Source of the DNA: CAVZRC01 sp052148775
GTDB taxonomy: Bacteria; Planctomycetota; Planctomycetia; Isosphaerales; Isosphaeraceae
Direction of reading: 5' to 3'
DNA: 10,898 nucleotides
NCBI GenBank assembly: GCA_052148775.1
Contig: JBKQHM010000448.1
Span: forward strand, 1 to 10,898
Part shown: positions 1-7,055 of the stretch, one piece after another
How positions within the stretch are numbered: the first letter of the stretch is position 1
How the letters are laid out: the number at the start of each line of letters is the position of its first letter
Notes under the pieces: generated by a model
Database searches by the model: none
Seen by the model: the letters and a program-made list of their open reading frames with translations, nothing else
Told to the model about the DNA's origin: nothing
Made by a program: the position numbers and the translations under genes

Positions 1-466
1 AGAGCTCGCTGATGACGTTGAACGGCAGCATGATCCATGTCGGCCTCAGGTACGACTTCAAGTAACCGCCGAACCCCTGCTCCTCGATACCGAAGAGCGG
101 CACGGCGACAAATACCGAGAGTGCCAGCGCCGCTGTGGTCGAGAGCGAACCCGTCGGTGCTTCGTAGCCCGGGAGGATCGAACAGAGGTTGGACACCGCG
201 ATGAACAGGAACAAGGTCCCCAGGAATCCCAGGTACTTGGCCGGATTTTGGAGGCCCACTCCCTTGATCTGTTCCTCGATCGTGGTGACTACGATCTCGA
301 GGAACCCTTGCCAGCGCGAGATGTGCACTTCCGTCACGAGCTTGCGCGTGATCAACCACGAGCCGACGGTCATCACGAGCATCAACCCCCAGGTCGTGAC
401 GATCGTGCTGTTGAGCTCGAGGAAGCCGTAGCGGCAGAAGACCAGGTCATCGGGTGAAAGGCGCAA
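1..466 (-). CDS. atpB: N-ATPase Fo subunit a (partial, C-terminus beyond the window)
   Basis: Subunit a of the membrane sector, which forms the ion half-channels next to the c ring. The reading frame gives 155 residues (MRLSPDDLVF at the start, PFNVISEL at the window edge); the usual length is about 230, so the C-terminal third with the essential helix-4/5 arginine region is missing. Visible are a first membrane helix around residues 20-40, an amphipathic stretch ISRWQGFLE (49-57), and a hydrophobic pair at about 78-127 containing PGYEAPTGSLSTT. The N-terminus RLSPDD is typical of N-ATPase subunit a as I recall it. The start is a TTG (466-464) with GAGGAG seven bases upstream. No ATG fits, because the nearby ATG at 452 is in another frame. 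It overlaps atpR by 20 nt. Family assignment is sure; the exact start is probable. Confidence 0.93.
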   Translation of the reverse strand, partial: MRLSPDDLVFCRYGFLELNSTIVTTWGLMLVMTVGSWLITRKLVTEVHISRWQGFLEIVVTTIEEQIKGVGLQNPAKYLGFLGTLFLFIAVSNLCSILPGYEAPTGSLSTTAALALSVFVAVPLFGIEEQGFGGYLKSYLRPTWIMLPFNVISEL

Positions 467-773
467 TATGGGTCTCCTCTTCCAATTGAGTCGGCTCTTG
501 GGCCGGCGCTCGTGTCAGCCGCTTCACGACGATGGCACGCGCGAACAGGAATCCCAGGATGCACGCGACGAGCCTCGACCAATGACCTTGCGCCGCAACA
601 TAGAATCCAGCCAGGATGAGGCTGGTCCGCAGCAGCAGGCTGCCGAGGAACCAGAGCGCCGGCGTCTCGGACTTGACGCCCTTCTGGACCGTCCACCAAA
701 GGCCGCCGAAGAAGAACACGCCGAGCAAGGCGCCGGCGAGGAACGCCAGGAGAAGGGCCAGGCTGTCACTCAT
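447..773 (-). CDS. atpR: N-ATPase accessory membrane subunit AtpR
   Basis: Small hydrophobic protein (108 aa) found in N-ATPase operons but not in ordinary F-ATPase operons. It has three predicted membrane helices, at about 4-28, 38-61 and 66-84. The second carries a buried arginine in LLLRTSLIL (R49). In this family a membrane arginine has been proposed to interact with the ion-binding carboxylates of subunit c and aid ring assembly; that is published inference, not something seen here. The tail after residue 85 is polar and acidic (QLEEE). The start is the ATG at 773-771, preceded by AGGAGG six bases upstream and overlapping the atpQ stop by 8 nt. A longer in-frame start at 824 would add a charged 17-residue leader that duplicates atpQ coding sequence and is unlikely. 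Confidence 0.9.
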   Translation of the reverse strand: MSDSLALLLAFLAGALLGVFFFGGLWWTVQKGVKSETPALWFLGSLLLRTSLILAGFYVAAQGHWSRLVACILGFLFARAIVVKRLTRAPAQEPTQLEEETHIAPFTR

Positions 774-1095
774 CCGAATCCTCCTGGATTTCCTTGTATT
801 CCGAGGCGACCCATTTCCAGGCATTGAGACAGCCGACGATCAAACCGATGAAGAGCAGCATCAGCGTCCAGGAATACCGACTCGGATAGTGCTTGTCCAC
901 CCACATGCCGAGTGCCGCTCCGAGAAGCGTCGGAATCGTCACGGACCAGCCGACCAACCCCGACATGCCCAGGCCGAACCAGACGCTCCTCGGGCCCCGG
1001 CGCAGCGCCTTCAGCTTGCGCGCCGCCTGTGCGCCGACCTGCCGGCTGAAGCGGGTCTCTTCGTTCGCGATATTCGCTTTGGATTCTTCATTCAT
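766..1095 (-). CDS. atpQ: N-ATPase accessory membrane subunit AtpQ (AtpI-like)
   Basis: 109-aa protein related to AtpI, which in F-type ATPases helps c-ring assembly. A charged N-terminus (residues 1-37, rich in Lys and Arg) is followed by two membrane helices at about 38-65 (SGLVGWSVTIPTLLGAALGM) and 75-97 (SWTLMLLFIGLIVG), linked by a short WVDKHYPSRYS loop. This two-helix AtpI/AtpQ layout with GxxxG-type small-residue patches is visible directly. The end is very acidic (EIQEDSDE). The chosen start is ATG at 1095-1093, giving an 8-nt ATGAATGA overlap with the end of atpC. A TTG two codons upstream (1101) is also possible. Its position between atpC and atpR matches the N-ATPase order. Confidence 0.9.
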   Translation of the reverse strand: MNEESKANIANEETRFSRQVGAQAARKLKALRRGPRSVWFGLGMSGLVGWSVTIPTLLGAALGMWVDKHYPSRYSWTLMLLFIGLIVGCLNAWKWVASEYKEIQEDSDE

Positions 1096-1477
1096 GTTCA
1101 AATTCCATGAAGCGGTGGATGAACCCGCTCTCCATCTTCGCCAGCACCGCGCGAACGCGATGCTCCTGCTCGTCCACCTCGAGAAACTCCCGCTTCACGG
1201 CCTCATGGAGTTTGTCGAGGTCCGTCCCGCCGATCGCATTGCGTACCGAGACCAGGACATCCATGCCCGCCTTGACCAGCACGCCTTGATCGACGGCCAA
1301 ATAGACCTCACCGTCCGCCTCCGTTTGATAGCTGAGGATCCCGGGCCCGAGGGCCGCTGCGCAGTCGAGTCGATGCGGCAAGAAGCCGAAGGAGCCCGCG
1401 AGTGTCTGGGCCACGATCTGTTTCACCCCCTTCGCGTCGACGAAGATCTTGAAGGGGAGTAGGACCTTGAGATTAAT
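1088..1477 (-). CDS. atpC: N-ATPase F1 subunit epsilon, probable ATT start
   Basis: Epsilon subunit of the central stalk, coupling the c ring and gamma to the catalytic hexamer. The N-terminal beta-sandwich is recognisable from GSFGFLPHRLDC (28-39) and GPGILSY (44-50), then LAVDQGVLVK (60-69). A helical C-terminus runs from about 85 to 129. The frame is open upstream of the first standard start (GTG at 1426) and encodes NLKVLLPFKIFVD, the expected first beta strands of the family, reaching back to an ATT at 1477-1475 that overlaps the atpD TAA stop by three bases. AGGGAG lies nine bases before this ATT. The GTG at 1426 would delete the first strands, and its only purine run (AAGGGG) abuts the codon with no spacing. 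I therefore call 129 aa from ATT. The family is certain; the start is unusual and untested. Confidence 0.88.
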   Translation of the reverse strand: MNLKVLLPFKIFVDAKGVKQIVAQTLAGSFGFLPHRLDCAAALGPGILSYQTEADGEVYLAVDQGVLVKAGMDVLVSVRNAIGGTDLDKLHEAVKREFLEVDEQEHRVRAVLAKMESGFIHRFMEFEHE

Positions 1478-2996
1478 GGGCTTCGGCTCCCTGTTCGACC
1501 TTGGGTTTAGGTTTCCCGTTCGGCTGGGGTTTCACTTGACCTTTGGGTTTGGGGCCGGGGTCGGCGGGACTTGCCGGCTTGGCGGCCTTCGCTTTTTCGA
1601 TGGCCTCGTCAATCGACCCGATCATGTAAAAGGCACTCTCGGGATAGTCCTGGAACTCATCCTTCAGGATGCGCTCACAGCCATCGATCGCGTCCTTCAG
1701 GCTGACGTCCTTTCCCTTGATGCCACTGAACTGCTCGGTCGCGAAGAACGGCTGGGTCAGGAATCGCTCCAGCCTGCGGGCGCGGCCGACGACCTTTCGG
1801 TCATCCGGGGAAAGTTGCTCCATCCCGAGCATCGCAATGATGTCCTTGAGTTCCTCGTAGCTCGCCAGCGTCTTCCGGATGCTCTGCGCCAGGAGGTAAT
1901 GCCGCTCGCCGATGATCGTCGGCGTCGCCATCTTGGAGTTCGATTGCAGCAAATCGATGGCCGGATAGAGACCCTCGCTCGCCCGCTTGCGGGAGAGGAC
2001 GATCGACGCGGAAAGGTGCGAGAACGTGTGCACCGCCGCCGGGTCGGTCAGGTCGTCCGCCGGTACATAGACCGCCTGGATGGACGTGATGGCGCCCGAA
2101 TCGGTGTTGGCAATGCGCTCCTCCAACCCCGATAGCTCGGTGCCCATCGTCGGCTGATAGCCCAACCGCGACGGCATCTGCCCCATCAAGCCGGACACCT
2201 CCATGCCCGCCTGGATGAAACGAAAGATGTTATCGATGAGCAACAGGACGTCGCGATGCTCGTCATCGCGGAAATACTCGGCCATCGTCAGCGCCGCCAG
2301 GCCCACGCGGAACCGGGCGCCCGGGGGTTCGTTCATCTGGCCGAACATCATGATCATGTGAGGGAGCACGCCGGCTTCCTTCATGTCATGGTAGAGCTCT
2401 TCGCCTTCGCGGCAGCGCTCGCCGATGCCGCAAAACATGCTCACGCCCTTCTGATGCCCGACCATATTGTGGATCATCTCGGTGAGCAACACCGTCTTGC
2501 CCACGCCGGCGCCCCCGAACAGTCCAGCCTTGCCGCCGCGTTCCAGCGGCACCAAGACGTCGATGACCTTGATGCCCGTCTCGAAGACCTCGGTCTTGGT
2601 GGACCGGCTGGCCAGTGACGGCGGGTCGCGATGGATGGTGCGCCATTCCACGTCGGTCGGTGCCGGCTGGCGGTCGATGGGATTGCCGAAGACGTCGAAC
2701 ATCCGCGAGATGATCCCCTTGCCGACCGGCACCTTCAACGGCCCGCCGGTGTCCTCGACCGACATGCCCCGGGCGAGGCCCTGCGTGGGATTCAGGGCGA
2801 CGCCGCGGACATGATCGACGTCGAGTTGCATCAGCACCTCGATGGAGACCCGCGGGTCCTCCCCAGCGTAGAGCAACGAGTAGATGGGCGGCAAACGGTC
2901 ATCGAACCGCGCATCGACGACGCTCCCTCGCACCGAGGTGATGACGCCGCGATTTGCGGTTTTCGTTTCTAAAGCGGATATCGCCGACTGGGTCAT
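1473..2996 (-). CDS. atpD: N-ATPase F1 catalytic subunit beta
   Basis: Catalytic beta subunit (507 aa from the chosen start). It has the N-terminal beta-barrel (about 12-85), the P-loop GGAGVGKT (161-168), GERCREG with the catalytic glutamate (192-198; Cys where housekeeping beta has Thr, a variant I associate with N-ATPases), Walker B LLLID (251-255), and VLSRKRASEGLYPA near 333-346. EQLSPDD (about 393-399) replaces the DELSEED lever. After about residue 470 an unusual Lys/Pro-rich tail (KPKGQVKPQPNGKPKPK) extends the protein by some 35 residues. The start at 2996 (MTQSAIS) has AGGG about seven bases upstream. An ATG ten codons earlier (3026) lacks a good site. It heads the atpDCQRB unit, 40 nt after glgX. 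Having atpD first, not atpI or atpB, is diagnostic of the N-ATPase arrangement. Confidence 0.96.
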   Translation of the reverse strand: MTQSAISALETKTANRGVITSVRGSVVDARFDDRLPPIYSLLYAGEDPRVSIEVLMQLDVDHVRGVALNPTQGLARGMSVEDTGGPLKVPVGKGIISRMFDVFGNPIDRQPAPTDVEWRTIHRDPPSLASRSTKTEVFETGIKVIDVLVPLERGGKAGLFGGAGVGKTVLLTEMIHNMVGHQKGVSMFCGIGERCREGEELYHDMKEAGVLPHMIMMFGQMNEPPGARFRVGLAALTMAEYFRDDEHRDVLLLIDNIFRFIQAGMEVSGLMGQMPSRLGYQPTMGTELSGLEERIANTDSGAITSIQAVYVPADDLTDPAAVHTFSHLSASIVLSRKRASEGLYPAIDLLQSNSKMATPTIIGERHYLLAQSIRKTLASYEELKDIIAMLGMEQLSPDDRKVVGRARRLERFLTQPFFATEQFSGIKGKDVSLKDAIDGCERILKDEFQDYPESAFYMIGSIDEAIEKAKAAKPASPADPGPKPKGQVKPQPNGKPKPKVEQGAEAH

Positions 2997-3036
2997 TTGT
3001 ACGCCCTGTTCTTGGATACGATGCATGCCATTTCTG

Positions 3037-5310
<2,274 letters not shown>

Positions 5311-5351
5311 TCCCCTTCCCGATCATCAAGGCGTTGCGGACGATGCCTCCC

Positions 5352-5509
5352 TCAGATGCGCCCCAGGAACACGGGGATCAGTTCGATCCCAGGACCAACC
5401 CCAGGCTACCGCTCGAGCCGTAGCCCCAATTCCGTCTATAACCCCAGCGTGTAGAGGCGCCCGGCAAGAACAAGTTCAAGACAGTGAGCAAGATCCTACG
5501 GAGGCTCAT
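5352..5509 (-). pseudogene. Frameshifted DUF3309-type small membrane peptide
   Basis: The minus strand reads MSLRRILLTVLNLFLPGAS, then NWGYGSSGSLGLVL, before stopping at 5380-5378. This follows the DUF3309 plan as I remember it: a hydrophobic N-terminal segment with MSLGTILLI-like start, a W-rich middle ending in WGYGPSGGLGLVL, then a second hydrophobic segment ending LLGRI. The missing end is present in another frame immediately downstream (IELIPVFLGRI, stop at 5354-5352). A single indel near 5390 therefore splits an approximately 52-residue peptide. Several usual Leu/Gly/Pro positions are also altered, which suggests real decay and not a sequencing slip, although a slip cannot be excluded. 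The ATG overlaps the stop of the upstream 41-aa ORF as ATGA. Confidence 0.6.
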
Positions 5510-5631
5510 GGATTCATGAACCTTTCGATGCTCTGAGACCCCGAGGGAGCCGCGGCCGTGAAGCGCTCGACCACCGCCGGCTCGTTTCCGAACCTGGGTC
5601 GCTCGGGATTTCTGTCCGGCTGGGTGGCCAT
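5506..5631 (-). CDS. Small hypothetical protein (41 aa)
   Basis: I do not recognise this product. The ORF starts at ATG 5631-5629 with GGAGG six bases upstream, a strong ribosome site. It ends in a TGA overlapping the ATG of the DUF3309-like remnant (ATGA), as in translationally coupled pairs. The protein starts MATQPDRNPERPRFG and ends QSIERFMNP. It is hydrophilic, with no membrane segment, cysteines or recognised motif. The same frame is open further upstream to about 5787 but only with a TTG and no ribosome site. It may be a real leader or partner gene, or a fragment left by rearrangement. Confidence 0.4.
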   Translation of the reverse strand: MATQPDRNPERPRFGNEPAVVERFTAAAPSGSQSIERFMNP

Positions 5632-5684
5632 TTGGTGCCTCCCTCGTGACCGTAACCGCCTGGCGCCCCGCAAGCGAAATAAGA

Positions 5685-5730
5685 AAGCCGACGTGGCGGA
5701 ACACACAGTTGTATTCATCCACGTCGGCTT
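5685..5730 (-). terminator. Perfect 12-bp inverted repeat, likely rho-independent terminator
   Basis: AAGCCGACGTGG (5685-5696) and its exact reverse complement (5719-5730) flank a 22-nt spacer. Read on the minus strand, the second arm runs into TTTCTTATTT, so the stem could end transcription coming from the LEA-like gene, whose stop is 73 nt upstream. The loop is longer than in a standard terminator and the T tract is interrupted. A repeat-element or protein-binding role remains possible. In the plus direction the T tract is absent. Confidence 0.5.
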
Positions 5731-5802
5731 ACTCGTCAACGAGCCTCCCGGCCAACCCGGTTTGCCCTTTGTCCAGTCATCCGACAATTTCGATTCAGGT
5801 TT

Positions 5803-6114
5803 TCATCGGAGCCGAATGCGAGTCCGCACGGGCTCCGCGGCTACTCTCATGATCCCGCGCGAGAAGGGAAAAGCAATCGAATTCTTTTCCAACTCATTGC
5901 TGAAACCATTTGTAGCCACACCTCTTCGAAGCCAAGGCGTTCGGCGGCTTGCGTTCTCGATCTTCTCGCCGAGGTTGTGCACGATATCCTTGGTCTTCTC
6001 GGCAACGGTGTGCCCGGCGTCCTTGACCTTCCCAGCGGCGTTGTGCGCAACGTCCTTGACTTTCTCAGCGGCGTCGTGAATTCCCTCTTTTACCTTGTCG
6101 CTCGTTCTCGCCAT
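5803..6114 (-). CDS. LEA/YtxH-like 11-residue-repeat protein with odd C-terminus
   Basis: 103-aa protein. Residues 7-50 are four consecutive 11-residue units of the form K(V/T)K-(D/E)-x-x-H-x-x-(A/G)-(E/G), with a fifth partial unit at 51. Such amphipathic 11-mers occur in LEA-like desiccation proteins and YtxH-type stress proteins; a membrane- or protein-protective role is inferred only. Histidines at 13, 24, 35 and 46 fall on one helix face. From about residue 55 the pattern stops and the rest (SRRTPWLRRGVATNG onward) is basic and unpatterned, as if the original end was replaced or shifted out of frame. The ATG has AGGAG seven bases upstream. A terminator-like hairpin ends 33 nt before the start codon, and an inverted repeat follows downstream, so it may be a monocistronic stress gene with leader control. 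Confidence 0.75.
   Translation of the reverse strand: MARTSDKVKEGIHDAAEKVKDVAHNAAGKVKDAGHTVAEKTKDIVHNLGEKIENASRRTPWLRRGVATNGFSNELEKNSIAFPFSRGIMRVAAEPVRTRIRLR
5965..6096 (-). repeat. Four imperfect 33-bp tandem repeats within the LEA-like gene
   Basis: Four in-frame 33-nt units encode the 11-residue repeats of the LEA-like protein. Units share an AAG-GTC-AAGGAC-like beginning and a CAC codon at the seventh position, but third-codon positions vary. The repeat is maintained at protein level and is not a recent DNA duplication. Confidence 0.75.
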
Positions 6115-6146
6115 GACCTGGCTCCTGCTACGATGGTGGAAATAAC

Positions 6147-6185
6147 AAAAAAAGCCCTCCCACGCGAATGCTCGCGCGGCAGGGC
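6147..6185 (-). terminator. Intrinsic terminator or attenuator-type stem with U tract
   Basis: On the minus strand GCCCTGCCGCGCGA pairs with TCGCGTGGGAGGGC around a GCAT tetraloop (6154-6185), with only two mismatched or wobble positions, and runs straight into TTTTTTT (6153-6147). This is a textbook rho-independent shape. It could close transcripts from the truncated regulator upstream. It lies 33 nt before the ATG of the LEA-like gene and within 20 nt of its ribosome site, and no promoter-sized gap remains between. A conditional leader terminator is therefore also possible. Confidence 0.8.
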
Positions 6186-6200
6186 CACCTTGACCTTCAG

Positions 6201-6225
6201 CTCCCCACCCAATCGTAAGTGGGAG
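6201..6225 (-). promoter_or_regulatory. Leader hairpin preceding the terminator stem
   Basis: CTCCCAC and GTGGGGAG (minus strand, 6225-6219 and 6208-6201) pair with one bulged G around a 10-nt loop, 15 nt before the terminator-like hairpin. A weak promoter-like arrangement (TTGCTT then TTCAAT, 17-nt spacing, about 6240-6275) lies just upstream, so a short RNA containing both stems could start here. No known riboswitch class was recognised. Confidence 0.35.
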
Positions 6226-6303
6226 AAATCTACCCTCTATTGAATATCAGGCGATTCCAGAAAGCAATAGGCTTCTCTGTAATTTCTGCGAATTGCGTCG
6301 ATG

Positions 6304-6480
6304 TCACGCGGCCAGGCTGTGCAGGCCCTCCGCTACGGCCTGGATGACCTCCTCCCTCGGTCACTCCGGGGCGTAGAACCACACGGATGATCTCACGCAG
6401 CAGCGCACACCGCTTGTCCGCATGGCTCGGACGACGTACCGGATCGCCTCACGGCGATGTCGAACGGTCGACCAACTTAT
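6304..6480 (-). pseudogene. Degenerate coding-like stretch with in-frame TGA (unknown family)
   Basis: One minus-strand frame reads TVRHRREAIRYVVRAM, then SSVWFYAPE, then a TGA at 6363-6361, then PREEVIQAVAEGLHSLAA and a stop at 6306-6304. The segments on both sides of the TGA have ordinary globular composition, and APE-stop-PREE would read smoothly if the stop were TGG. There is no start codon or ribosome site for a complete gene. I do not recognise the family. It is best taken as the 3' end of a decayed gene. Apart from this and the leader hairpins I see nothing convincing between 6115 and 6646. A 63-codon frame at 6668-6477 (SWAKFGRFLVCLYVHDD) was noted but not identified. Confidence 0.3.
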
Positions 6481-6646
6481 CCGCCTCTCGGCCCTACGCC
6501 CGGGCCTCGGTCATCGTGAACATACAGGCACACGAGGAACCTCCCGAACTTCGCCCATGAGAACGCCACCGGGCCTCTCGGCTCGTCGGTAAGCTTCCCA
6601 TGTTCTATTACGTTGTCGAGAAAAATGCTCATCTCACAGAAGTGAT

Positions 6647-7033
6647 TCACAAGTTCTCCTGCATCCACTTGGTGGCGTTGTGGGCCAGTGCCGTGCCATC
6701 GGTAAGGTCGAGCTTCGCCCGAATGCGGTCGCGGTAGGTCTCGATGGTCTTGACGCTCAGTTGCAGTCGCTCGTCGATCTCCGCGGTCTTCACGCCCTGG
6801 TCGATGAGACGGAAGACCTCCGAGTCGCGATCGGCCAGCGCGGCGAACGCGCGACCTCGTGTCGCCCCCGGGCCGACGGTGCGCTGCAACATCGTCTGGA
6901 TCATCACGTCGCTCATGTAGACCTTGCCGTCCAGCACCTGCCGGATGCCCTCGACGTCCTTGTCCGTGGCCTGATTCTTATTGATGTCGCGAGATCGTTT
7001 CCCGGAGCACGGCAACCCGGCTCTCGCCACCAC
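6647..7033 (-). pseudogene. Truncated LuxR/NarL-type response regulator (DNA-binding half)
   Basis: The frame encodes the end of a receiver domain (INKNQATDKDVEGIRQVLDGKVYMSDVM) followed by a linker and a complete LuxR-type helix-turn-helix (ALADRDSEVFRLIDQG, then QLSVKTIETYRDRIRAKL, about residues 65-120). A full regulator of this class has about 210 aa. The phosphoacceptor aspartate and the first four receiver beta/alpha units are absent, and the 20 residues before INKNQ do not look like receiver sequence, so the 5' part has been replaced. The upstream GH13 gene ends only 22 nt before the first possible start (GTG/ATG near 7033), leaving no room for the missing part. It might still yield a constitutive DNA-binding protein, but no convincing ribosome site is seen. 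The remnant is most similar in plan to NarL/FixJ regulators. Confidence 0.7.
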
Positions 7034-7055
7034 GGTATCAGAGTACCTGGCGGGC

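Noticed and set aside
382..699. 105-codon minus-strand frame over the atpR/atpB junction
   Set aside because: It is out of frame with both recognisable membrane proteins, which together explain the whole stretch.
1088..1426. atpC starting at GTG 1426 (112 aa)
   Set aside because: It would remove the first conserved beta strands, and its purine run touches the start codon with no spacing. The ATT at 1477 has a properly spaced ribosome site.
5558..6079. 173-codon plus-strand open frame
   Set aside because: Antisense to the LEA-like repeats and the inverted repeat; its repetitive C-terminus only mirrors the 33-bp repeats.
5965..6096. CRISPR-like array from regular 33-bp spacing
   Set aside because: The units are contiguous, in frame and diverged at third codon positions, with no spacers between identical repeats.
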